DNA of 5,894 nucleotides from an uncultured Clostridia bacterium. GTDB lineage: Bacteria; Bacillota; Clostridia; Oscillospirales; Acutalibacteraceae. The translations under genes and the position numbers were made by a program. The first letter of the stretch is position 1. Each line of letters opens with the position of its first letter. Under the pieces are notes generated by a model that ran no database searches, had not been told where the DNA came from, and saw only the letters and a list, made by a program, of their open reading frames with translations. Location of the stretch: positions 1 to 5,894 of the forward strand of contig CAMNHG010000087.1 in NCBI GenBank assembly GCA_946539105.1, in the 5' to 3' direction. Below are positions 1 through 5,046 of the stretch, piece after piece.

Positions 1-62
1 CCGATAATTAAAATATTAAATATCAGCTTACCGTTGATTTTGAATTTTCTCTTTTCTTCCAT
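1..62 (-). CDS. 5' end of an unidentified gene, probably membrane-anchored (partial)
   Basis: Reading leftward, an ATG at 62-60 opens a frame that stays open to the window edge and gives 20 complete codons: MEEKRKFKINGKLIFNILII. A GGAG ribosome binding site lies 8 bases upstream (plus-strand CTCC at 71-74), and a TATAAT box lies further up at 108-113. The visible peptide has a charged, lysine-rich start followed by a hydrophobic run from about residue 13. That suits a membrane anchor or signal sequence with positive residues kept inside. Nothing more of the protein is visible, so the family cannot be named. It is divergent from the membrane/CBS operon that starts at 255. Confidence 0.65.
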   Translation of the reverse strand, partial: MEEKRKFKINGKLIFNILII

Positions 63-70
63 TTAATAAT

Positions 71-74
71 CTCC
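71..74 (-). promoter_or_regulatory. Ribosome binding site of the left-edge gene
   Basis: Minus-strand GGAG lies 8 bases before the ATG at 62. It is the main support that the short truncated frame at the left edge is a real gene. Confidence 0.6.
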
Positions 75-107
75 GAATTACTTTTGTACATTCTTTATGA
101 TACAATT

Positions 108-113
108 ATTATA
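108..113 (-). promoter_or_regulatory. Candidate -10 box for the left-edge gene
   Basis: Perfect minus-strand TATAAT, about 46 bases before the ATG at 62. No good -35 hexamer lies 16-18 bases upstream, so it would need an activator or be weak. The surrounding 11-mer TCGGTATAATA recurs exactly at the candidate trxA promoter (1521-1531). Confidence 0.4.
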
Positions 114-143
114 CCGAAATTGCAACAACAAACTTGTAACATT

Positions 144-172
144 TTGACAGTTAAAAGCAAATTATATATAGT
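144..172 (+). promoter_or_regulatory. Sigma-A promoter for the membrane protein/CBS operon
   Basis: A perfect -35 TTGACA (144-149), a 17-base spacer and a -10 TATAGT (167-172) match the vegetative consensus at 11 of 12 positions. Transcription should start near 179, leaving a leader of about 75 bases before the ATG at 255. A dyad at 172-192 overlaps the expected start site, and a repeated CTTGTAA/ATTTTG element overlaps both the -35 and the start region, suggesting repressor control. Confidence 0.75.
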
Positions 173-192
173 TTACAAAAAATGCTTGTAAA
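172..192. promoter_or_regulatory. Candidate operator dyad over the transcription start
   Basis: TTTACAA (172-178) and TTGTAAA (186-192) are perfect 7-base inverted repeats separated by 7 bases, centred on 182, a few bases past the predicted start near 179. Because the left arm precedes the start site it cannot fold as a hairpin in the RNA, so a protein-binding site is the better reading. No known regulator was recognised. Confidence 0.4.
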
Positions 193-254
193 TTTTGTAT
201 ATCTGTGTTAAAATATTATCAGAAATTATATCCAATTCAAGTGTGGTGTTTATT

Positions 255-707
255 ATGGGATTTTTTGACATTGTAAATATTTACGGCTTGATTATAGCGG
301 TAGTTCTCGTAGTTCCGCATATTATTTACGTCAAAACGCATACGATAGATAAGAATAAGTTTACAAACCGCGCTATGGTTTATATAGACCGCACCGGCAG
401 GTTTTTCAGCCTGTTTTTAATGGCGTTTAACCTCGGGATCTTGGAGCAGGGCTTTACCGAGCCAAAGGAGCTTATGCGTAATTTTTGGATGATTACGGTT
501 TTTGCCCTCGCGCTTATATACATTCTGCTATGGCTTGTGTTCTTTAAGACAGGCAACAAGGGGGTCGCCCTCGCGACTATATTGATTTCCGCTTTTATAT
601 TTATTTTCAGCGGAATATTGCAGGTAAAAACCCTGCTGATGACAGCCGGAATTGTTTACTTAATCGGCGAGCTCTATATTTTTTCACAATATTTCAAAGA
701 CAAATGA
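255..707 (+). CDS. Hypothetical five-helix integral membrane protein
   Basis: A 150-residue protein of unknown function, with about five predicted membrane helices at residues 8-26, 49-65, 76-98, 104-123 and 127-147. The loop at about 27-48 is basic and polar (KTHTIDKNKFTNR), and the protein ends in a short charged tail (FKDK). No enzymatic motif, lipoprotein box or transporter signature was recognised. The frame can be extended upstream to a TTG at 195, but that start has no ribosome binding site and would add 20 residues. I chose ATG 255 because the hydrophobic N-terminus follows it directly, although its own Shine-Dalgarno is poor. It lies 8 bases before the CBS gene and is almost certainly co-transcribed with it. 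That suggests the two proteins act together, for example a membrane partner sensed or controlled by the CBS protein; this is inference. Confidence 0.75.
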   Translation: MGFFDIVNIYGLIIAVVLVVPHIIYVKTHTIDKNKFTNRAMVYIDRTGRFFSLFLMAFNLGILEQGFTEPKELMRNFWMITVFALALIYILLWLVFFKTGNKGVALATILISAFIFIFSGILQVKTLLMTAGIVYLIGELYIFSQYFKDK

Positions 708-715
708 GGTAACTA

Positions 716-1138
716 ATGAACGTTTTAATGCTTTTAAAACCGAAAAAAACGGTTCAGTACGTTTACGACTACAACACCCTCCGCCAAGGGCTGGAGAGGA
801 TGAAAACCCACAGTTATACGGCACTGCCCGTCATAACCTCCGACGGCAAGTATGCCGGCACGGTCAGCGAGGGAGATTTTCTCTATTATATTCTTGACCG
901 TCACGAGGGCGGTATGCGCTCGCAGGAAAAGTATAATATCCGCGACATTCTCCGCCCGGGCTTCAACCCTGCGGTTAAAATCGACGTCACTATGGATGAG
1001 CTTTTGGAAAGGGCGCAAAACCAGAACTTTGTGCCTGTCACCGACGACTTAGGCACGTTTATCGGTATTGTTACCCGTCAAGACATTATTAAACACTTTG
1101 TAGACGAATACAATAACAAAAAACAGGGACGGCAGTAA
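716..1138 (+). CDS. Stand-alone double CBS-domain protein, candidate nucleotide sensor
   Basis: A 140-residue cytosolic protein consisting almost only of two CBS domains, at about residues 8-62 and 76-130. Both show the usual pattern of a strand with PV followed by a Gly-containing turn and a helix: YTALPVITSDGKYAGTVSEGD (34-54) and FVPVTDDLGTFIGIVTRQD (105-123). Paired CBS domains form a Bateman module that binds adenine nucleotides. Stand-alone pairs of this size in Gram-positives include the c-di-AMP receptor type known as DarB/CbpB. That assignment is a suggestion from size and layout, not proven. The start is supported by a GAGG ribosome binding site overlapping the upstream stop (TGAGGT at 705-710), so the two genes are probably translationally linked. 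The last codons and the stop lie inside the terminator hairpin at 1124-1147. Confidence 0.88.
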   Translation: MNVLMLLKPKKTVQYVYDYNTLRQGLERMKTHSYTALPVITSDGKYAGTVSEGDFLYYILDRHEGGMRSQEKYNIRDILRPGFNPAVKIDVTMDELLERAQNQNFVPVTDDLGTFIGIVTRQDIIKHFVDEYNNKKQGRQ

Positions 1139-1147
1139 CCGTCCCTG
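1124..1147. terminator. Shared convergent terminator, strongest for the minus strand
   Basis: A perfect 9-base stem, CAGGGACGG (1124-1132) with CCGTCCCTG (1139-1147), closes a 6-base loop. On the minus strand the stem is followed by TTTTTTGTTATT, a textbook U-tract, and it begins 19 bases after the thioredoxin stop, so it should end the ketosynthase-to-thioredoxin transcript. On the plus strand it is followed by the weaker AATTTGCGTTT. The plus-strand half overlaps the CBS coding region, with that gene's TAA (1136-1138) in the loop. Confidence 0.88.
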
Positions 1148-1166
1148 AATTTGCGTTTAGATTAAA

Positions 1167-1478
1167 TTATTTGTTTCTCTCAACAAATTCTCTCATTGCG
1201 TCGGGAGAAGCGAAACCGACGTTTCTGTCGGCAACCTCGCCGTTCTTAAAGATGCAGACATTCGGGATTGAGAAAACCTCAAACTGCTCCGCAAGCTCTT
1301 GGTTCTCGTCAATGTTAACCTTAACGAACTCAAAGTCGTCAAACTCGCCTTCAAGCTGATCGAGAACAGGGGAGAGCATTTTACAAGGTCCGCACCAGTC
1401 CGCGTAAAAGTCTACAACTACGGGGTGCTCTGCTTTAAGAACTTTCTGCTCAAATTCTTCCTGATAGATTTTTTCCAT
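1167..1478 (-). CDS. trxA: Thioredoxin
   Basis: A 103-residue protein, close to the usual length of bacterial thioredoxin. It reduces disulfides in cytosolic proteins using electrons normally supplied by thioredoxin reductase. The redox motif WCGPC is at residues 28-32 (Cys29, Cys32), preceded by VVDFYADW. The cis-proline loop SIP is at 70-72, and the family ending FKNGEVADRNVGF follows. An extra cysteine sits at 75, three residues after the cis-proline, where E. coli thioredoxin has a non-cysteine aliphatic strand. The start is supported by AAGGAGTG (1484-1491), 7 bases before the ATG. The gene follows the thioesterase by 56 bases with no terminator between, so it may be read from the ketosynthase promoter. 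A TATAAT at 1522-1527 could also drive it alone. The hairpin at 1124-1147 ends the transcript. Confidence 0.96.
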   Translation of the reverse strand: MEKIYQEEFEQKVLKAEHPVVVDFYADWCGPCKMLSPVLDQLEGEFDDFEFVKVNIDENQELAEQFEVFSIPNVCIFKNGEVADRNVGFASPDAMREFVERNK

Positions 1479-1508
1479 AGTAACACTCCTTCTATAACTT
1501 ATTATCCT

Positions 1509-1527
1509 TATAATACTTTATATTATA
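1509..1527 (-). promoter_or_regulatory. Candidate trxA -10 region within an AT dyad
   Basis: Minus-strand TATAAT (1527-1522) lies about 44 bases before the trxA ATG. Its -35 region (TTCTTT with a 17-base spacer) is poor. The box forms the left arm of a perfect inverted repeat, TATAATA-N5-TATTATA. The element could give trxA its own transcription independent of the ketosynthase operon. Confidence 0.4.
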
Positions 1528-1534
1528 CCGATTA

Positions 1535-1960
1535 TTATTCCGATAAAGAAATATTATTTTTAAGTTTTTCAAAATATTCGGGATATTTTCTTTTAAGGCT
1601 CATTGGCTTAAAATCACTGTTAACAAAGCAGTGCTCTGTGTGACCGACAGAGGCGATAACCTTGCTGTTCTTAAACCTTGCGGTGTAGTCAAAGCCCATA
1701 ACCGCGCCGGTAAATTTAACCAGCTTTACTTCAATCTCAACCTCATCATCGAACCTAATCGGTGAGTGATACTTGGCGTATGCGTCAACGTTCGGAATAA
1801 TAATTCCGTTTTCTTCCATCTCGGCAACGTCACAGCCGATGTTTTTCATAAAGAAAATCCGCGCTTCCTCAAAGTACCTGATATGGTTTGAGTGGTGAAC
1901 AATCCCCATTTTGTCGGTTTCGTAGTAGTTTGCCCTGCGAAAATATATATTTTTCTCCAT
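1535..1960 (-). CDS. Hotdog-fold acyl-CoA thioesterase (YbgC/4HBT family)
   Basis: A 141-residue single-domain hotdog protein, the usual length for the 4-hydroxybenzoyl-CoA thioesterase/YbgC group. Such enzymes hydrolyse acyl-CoA (sometimes acyl-ACP) to the free acid and are cytosolic, typically tetrameric. The signature is near the N-terminus: YYETDKMGIVHHSNHIRYFEEAR (12-34, given here in its key parts), with the family's catalytic acidic residue matching Asp16 and the HHSNHIRYFEEAR helix start at 22-34. A later HSPIRFDDEVEIEV segment is the usual substrate-side strand. The ATG is one base from the ligase stop (TAA-T-ATG), with an AAGGA site (1967-1971) inside the end of the ligase gene, so translation is very likely coupled. 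Substrate chain length cannot be read from sequence. Pairing with a ligase that makes acyl-CoA suggests release of a product or removal of unwanted thioesters. Confidence 0.88.
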   Translation of the reverse strand: MEKNIYFRRANYYETDKMGIVHHSNHIRYFEEARIFFMKNIGCDVAEMEENGIIIPNVDAYAKYHSPIRFDDEVEIEVKLVKFTGAVMGFDYTARFKNSKVIASVGHTEHCFVNSDFKPMSLKRKYPEYFEKLKNNISLSE

Positions 1961-1961
1961 A

Positions 1962-3623
1962 TTATTTCCTTAACAGCAAGCCGTTTTGCAGGTCCTCTTT
2001 GGCTTGTTTTTTAATTTTAAAGTGCTGTTTTTTGCCTGTGGCAGTGGTCGGAAGCTCTTTAACAAAGCGATAATATCTCGGGACTTGGTATTTTGAGAGG
2101 TTCTCCGAATTGTTGCAGAAGTCAATCAGCTCGGTAACCGTCAGGCTTTCGTCCTCTTTAATAACATAAGCCGCGAGCGATTCGCCTCTGGTGCTGTCGG
2201 GAACGCCTGTGACAATGCACTCGGCAACCTTGGGGTTGGTGTTGATAACTTCCTCAATACGGGCGGGGTATATGTTCTCGCCCTTACTGATAATCATATC
2301 GTCTTTTCTGCCGGCGATGGTGATAAACTGCTTTTTATCCCAAGTAGCGATGTCGCCTGTGTACATCCAGCCCTTGTAGAACTTGTCCTTGGTAGCCTGC
2401 TCGTTGCCTGCGTAGCAATAAGTGGACTTGCCGGGGCACATAATAATAACTTCGCCTTCTTCTACGTTGTCCTGAGCAACAAGGTCATCGGGCTCGGCTT
2501 TTCTGTCCTCGTAAACCTTAACGACCCTCACGTCGTCGTCGGTGCAGGAGCGTCCTGCCGTACCCGACATCTCGGGCAAATCAAACGGACGTAAAAAAGT
2601 ATTCCAAAAGCTCTCGGTAGTGCCGTAGCCGTTAAAGATGTTCGGCGTAAGCACCTTCTGAAAGCGGATACAAGCCTCTTTTTCAAGCGGACTGCCCATG
2701 GTGATAATGCCCTTAAGGGTAGAGATATTCTTCGGCTTTTTCTCCTGACGGGAAGCCAGCAGAGTGAGAATAGACGGCACGCCGGTGATGAACGAAATTC
2801 CGAATCGCTCAACATATTCAAGCGTAACCTTCGGGTTAAAGGTTCTCATAATAACCAAAGCTCCGCCGATGTAAAGGGTGGGGGTAGGACCGCCCGAGTG
2901 CAGACCTCCGCGGTGGAACCACGGCGTCATATTCATAGTAATATCCGTGGGATTCAGCGGAAAGTGCATAATAACATCGTGTGCCGAGAGCACCTCGTTG
3001 ATGTTGTTGAGCGGTACGCCCTTGGGAGTACCTGTTGTGCCGGAGGTTTGCAGCCTTGCAACCTCGTCATAAATATGCGGCTTAAAGTCAACAGGCGGGT
3101 CAAGCTCGCTCTGATTTTTAACATATTCATCGTAAAGGATATGTCCTTCGGGTGCTGTAAATTCTTTTTTAGAATTATTAACGGCAATTACAACCTCGGG
3201 CTTGTGACTGCAAAGCTCTATAGCCTTAAGAGCGGTCTCGGCAACCTCGGAGTCGTAAATATAAACCTTCGGCTTGTTGTGAGCCATAATCTCGGCGGTC
3301 TCGCCGGGAGAGAGGTTGAAGTTTACCGGGTTAAATATCGCGCCTACCTTTTGAGCGCCGATATATCCGAACAAAAACTGCGGACAGTTAAAAAGCTGAA
3401 CCATTACAATATCGCTCTTTTTAACGCCGTCGTTCTTCAAGGCGTTAGCAAGGCGGTTGCAGTCCATATTGAACTCGGTATAGCTCCACTGCTTTTTAGC
3501 CGCAGGGTCAATAACCGCGGTCCTGTGACCGAAACGGCGCACGTTGCGCATAAAGCCGTTAAGGTAGGTGAATTCGCTTTCAAAGGTTTCTTTGAACATT
3601 GTGCTGTCATAAGTTGAAGTCAT
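1962..3623 (-). CDS. AMP-forming acyl-CoA ligase (ANL superfamily)
   Basis: A 553-residue adenylating enzyme that should convert a carboxylic acid, ATP and CoA to acyl-CoA, AMP and pyrophosphate. All core motifs are present: the phosphate-binding TSGTTGTPKGV (193-203), the gating-loop region TPWFHRGGLHSGG (233-245), GYGTTE (332-337), YTGD with Asp424, the hinge region GRKDDMIISKGENIYP (438-453), and the C-terminal catalytic lysine in TTATGKK (Lys531). The full length is intact with no frameshift. It resembles medium/long-chain fatty acid or aryl-acid CoA ligases; the exact acid is not readable by eye. The start has a perfect AGGAGG (3629-3634) 5 bases from the ATG. It lies 24 bases after the ketosynthase gene and one base before the thioesterase gene, so all three form one operon. 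It could instead load an acyl carrier protein encoded elsewhere. Confidence 0.9.
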   Translation of the reverse strand: MTSTYDSTMFKETFESEFTYLNGFMRNVRRFGHRTAVIDPAAKKQWSYTEFNMDCNRLANALKNDGVKKSDIVMVQLFNCPQFLFGYIGAQKVGAIFNPVNFNLSPGETAEIMAHNKPKVYIYDSEVAETALKAIELCSHKPEVVIAVNNSKKEFTAPEGHILYDEYVKNQSELDPPVDFKPHIYDEVARLQTSGTTGTPKGVPLNNINEVLSAHDVIMHFPLNPTDITMNMTPWFHRGGLHSGGPTPTLYIGGALVIMRTFNPKVTLEYVERFGISFITGVPSILTLLASRQEKKPKNISTLKGIITMGSPLEKEACIRFQKVLTPNIFNGYGTTESFWNTFLRPFDLPEMSGTAGRSCTDDDVRVVKVYEDRKAEPDDLVAQDNVEEGEVIIMCPGKSTYCYAGNEQATKDKFYKGWMYTGDIATWDKKQFITIAGRKDDMIISKGENIYPARIEEVINTNPKVAECIVTGVPDSTRGESLAAYVIKEDESLTVTELIDFCNNSENLSKYQVPRYYRFVKELPTTATGKKQHFKIKKQAKEDLQNGLLLRK

Positions 3624-3647
3624 AGCAGCCTCCTGAAAAAATTAAAA

Positions 3648-4871
3648 TTATTTATACCTGCCAACAATAATGCTGGAGTTTTGACCGCCGAAGCCGAATG
3701 CATTTGACATAGCGTAATCAATCTCGGCAGTTTTGGCGGTGTTAGGAACAAAGTCAATACCCTCGCACTCGGGGTCAACCTCGTTAAGGTTGATTGTCGG
3801 GGGAACGGTGCCTGTCTCAATCGCCTTTAAGCAGGTGATAATCTCGGTAATTCCGCCCGCGCCCATCATATGGCCTGTAGCTCCCTTGGTAGAGCTTACA
3901 AACGGCAGCTTGCCCTCAAACAAGGTTTTGATTGAGTTGGTCTCAACCGCGTCACCCTTGTGAGTAGCGGTACCGTGAGCGTTTATGTAGCCAATGTCCT
4001 CGGGCTTTAGTCCGGCGTCTGCAAGGGCTAATTTCATACAGGCAATCGCTCCTCTGCCCTCGGGGTGGGGAGCTGTAACGTGGTGAGCGTCACAGGTGTT
4101 TCCGCAGCCCATAAGCTCGCCGTAAATCTTAGCACCTCTGGCTTTAGCGTGCTCCTCGGTTTCAAGCACAAGCGCACCGCCGCCTTCACCGATAACAAAG
4201 CCGTCGCGTGTTACGTCAAACGGTCTGCTTGCGGTTTTGGGGTCGTCGTTTCTGCGCGAAAGTGCCTTGGCATTCGCAAGTGAATATATTACCAGCGGAC
4301 AAAGCACGCTCTCCGCGCCTACAGCCAGCATTACGTCAGCCTTGCCGCTCTGCATACACATAACAGCGGTGTTTACGGCGTCTCCGCCCGATGAACAGGC
4401 TGTGCTTACGGTAAAGCTGGGTCCCTGAATGTTGTAGTCAATGGCGATGTTAGCCGCCGCGATATTACCCAAAATCTTGGGGATAAAGCGAGGGCCTACC
4501 TTTTTATGAGAAGCTCCTGTCAGTGCTTCCTGAGTAAACGCGGTTGTGGCAACGCCGCTCATGGCAGTGCCCATAATAATGCCGGTTCTTTCGGGTTCAA
4601 TCTCAATTCCGCTCTGCTTAATCGCTTCCTCAGCGGCAATGTAAGCGTACTGCATAAAGGGGTCTGTCTTTCTTATTAAATCCTTAGCGAGGTAATCCGA
4701 GGGGTTAAAGTTCTTAACCTCGCCGGCAATCTGAACCGCAAGCTCAGAGGGGTTAAAGGTCTTGATTGTGTCAATGCCCGACTCACCTGCGGTGATGTTT
4801 TTCCAATACTCGTCAACGCCGATACCTACGGGTGTAACGGCTCCCATTCCCGTAATTACAATTCTTTTCAT
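3648..4871 (-). CDS. fabF: Beta-ketoacyl synthase, FabF-like condensing enzyme
   Basis: A 407-residue ketosynthase, close to the usual FabF length (about 410). The family condenses an acyl thioester with malonyl-ACP, extending the chain by two carbons. The thiolase-fold catalytic set is complete: Cys159 in STACSSGG, His299 in NAHGTATH, Lys329 in STKGATGH and His334, plus the C-terminal GFGG loop (393-396). The N-terminus ITGMGAVTPVG is standard. Two motifs differ from usual FabF: ACSSG in place of ACA(S/T)G after the nucleophile, and HGTATHKGD in place of HGTSTP.ND. It may therefore be a specialised paralogue and not the housekeeping enzyme. No acyl carrier protein, FabH, reductase or dehydratase gene is nearby. 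It is the first gene of the leftward operon and is divergent from lysR. I chose ATG 4871 with AGGAG 8 bases upstream; a GTG at 4880 overlaps that site. Confidence 0.92.
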   Translation of the reverse strand: MKRIVITGMGAVTPVGIGVDEYWKNITAGESGIDTIKTFNPSELAVQIAGEVKNFNPSDYLAKDLIRKTDPFMQYAYIAAEEAIKQSGIEIEPERTGIIMGTAMSGVATTAFTQEALTGASHKKVGPRFIPKILGNIAAANIAIDYNIQGPSFTVSTACSSGGDAVNTAVMCMQSGKADVMLAVGAESVLCPLVIYSLANAKALSRRNDDPKTASRPFDVTRDGFVIGEGGGALVLETEEHAKARGAKIYGELMGCGNTCDAHHVTAPHPEGRGAIACMKLALADAGLKPEDIGYINAHGTATHKGDAVETNSIKTLFEGKLPFVSSTKGATGHMMGAGGITEIITCLKAIETGTVPPTINLNEVDPECEGIDFVPNTAKTAEIDYAMSNAFGFGGQNSSIIVGRYK

Positions 4872-4879
4872 TTTGTGCA

Positions 4880-4884
4880 CTCCT
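4880..4884 (-). promoter_or_regulatory. Ribosome binding site that fixes the ketosynthase start
   Basis: Minus-strand AGGAG lies 8 bases before ATG 4871. The alternative GTG (4880-4878) shares a base with this site and has no site of its own, so a three-residue-longer protein is unlikely. Confidence 0.8.
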
Positions 4885-4894
4885 AAAAAAATTT

Positions 4895-4908
4895 TAAATA
4901 GCTATTTA
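4895..4908. promoter_or_regulatory. 14-base perfect palindrome in the ketosynthase leader
   Basis: TAAATAGCTATTTA reads the same on both strands with no spacer, so as RNA it folds poorly and as DNA it suits a dimeric protein. Its centre is 20 bases (about two helical turns) from the centre of the dyad at 4915-4928. It lies at roughly +24 to +37 of the ketosynthase transcript. Confidence 0.4.
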
Positions 4909-4914
4909 CTTTTT

Positions 4915-4928
4915 GCATATTGTTATGC
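4915..4928. promoter_or_regulatory. GCATA-N4-TATGC dyad just downstream of the ketosynthase start site
   Basis: Perfect 5-base arms lie at about +4 to +17 of the predicted transcript, a typical repressor position. The left arm belongs to a 12-base element, ACTTTTTGCATA (4908-4919), that recurs with one mismatch at 5012-5023 before lysR. The same bases overlap the TTGTTAT arm (4920-4926) of a larger inverted repeat. Confidence 0.45.
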
Positions 4929-4947
4929 TATATTTAGATTATAACAA
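4920..4947. promoter_or_regulatory. Inverted repeat TTGTTAT-N14-ATAACAA over -10 and start site
   Basis: Seven-base arms at 4920-4926 and 4941-4947 are perfect complements, centred within about three bases of the predicted +1 (near 4931). A third copy of ATAACA follows at 4951-4956, exactly 10 bases after the second, on the same helix face and inside the promoter spacer. A bound protein would cover the -10 box. Confidence 0.4.
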
Positions 4948-4966
4948 GAGATAACAGATTTTTCAA
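4938..4966 (-). promoter_or_regulatory. Promoter of the ketosynthase-ligase-thioesterase operon
   Basis: On the minus strand, TTGAAA (4966-4961), a 17-base spacer and TATAAT (4943-4938) match the sigma-A consensus at 11 of 12 positions, and a TG one base before the -10 gives an extended -10. Transcription should start near 4931, making a leader of about 60 bases to ATG 4871. Such a good core promoter implies that control comes from repression or road-blocking at the overlapping repeats, with LysR the obvious candidate regulator. Confidence 0.8.
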
Positions 4967-4975
4967 TACACCCGA

Positions 4976-4989
4976 TAATGCAAATATTA
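4976..4989. promoter_or_regulatory. Candidate LysR-type box TAAT-N6-ATTA
   Basis: A short AT-rich dyad lies at about -45 to -58 of the ketosynthase promoter, near where LysR-type regulators commonly bind. The arms are only four bases and the spacing is T-N12-A, not the classic T-N11-A, so this is tentative. Confidence 0.25.
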
Positions 4990-4996
4990 ACTTTAT

Positions 4997-5025
4997 TTGG
5001 CAGTTGATTTCACTTTCTGCATAAC
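4997..5025 (+). promoter_or_regulatory. Candidate lysR promoter
   Basis: TTGGCA (4997-5002), a 17-base spacer and CATAAC (5020-5025) give 9 of 12 consensus matches. The start would fall near 5032, directly at the ribosome binding site, which leaves a very short leader. The repeat ACTTTCTGCATA (5012-5023) overlaps the -10, which would fit autorepression. An alternative extended -10 is TGCTATATT at 4926-4934, with a poor -35. Confidence 0.35.
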
Positions 5026-5046
5026 TTGATTCAGGAGAATATCATT

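Noticed and set aside
195..254. TTG start extending the membrane protein by 20 residues
   Set aside because: No ribosome binding site precedes the TTG, and it would start only about 16 bases after the predicted transcription start. ATG 255 gives a normal membrane-protein N-terminus.
734..1018. Minus-strand open frame of 94 codons inside the CBS gene
   Set aside because: It is antisense to a well-supported double CBS coding region and has no start signal.
1479..1534. Terminator between thioesterase and trxA
   Set aside because: The only inverted repeat (1509-1527) is made of A/T pairs and has no GC-rich stem or following U-tract, so it is more like a promoter region than a terminator.
1299..1643. 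Plus-strand open frame of 114 codons across the trxA/thioesterase gap
   Set aside because: It overlaps two clearly real genes on the other strand and translates the AT-rich gap into a Tyr/Ser/Leu-rich string with no family resemblance.
2898..3617. Open frame of 239 codons on the plus strand, antisense to the acyl-CoA ligase
   Set aside because: It lies wholly inside a ligase gene with all core motifs intact. It has no good ribosome binding site, its composition is unlike a folded protein family I know, and it is best explained as a frame shadow.
4872..4880. GTG start adding three residues to the ketosynthase
   Set aside because: The GTG overlaps the AGGAG that serves ATG 4871, and the FabF family normally starts at this MKR-like position.
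4872..4931. Riboswitch in the ketosynthase leader
   Set aside because: The leader is only about 60 bases, with no recognisable riboswitch core or terminator/antiterminator pair. The palindromes suit DNA binding better.
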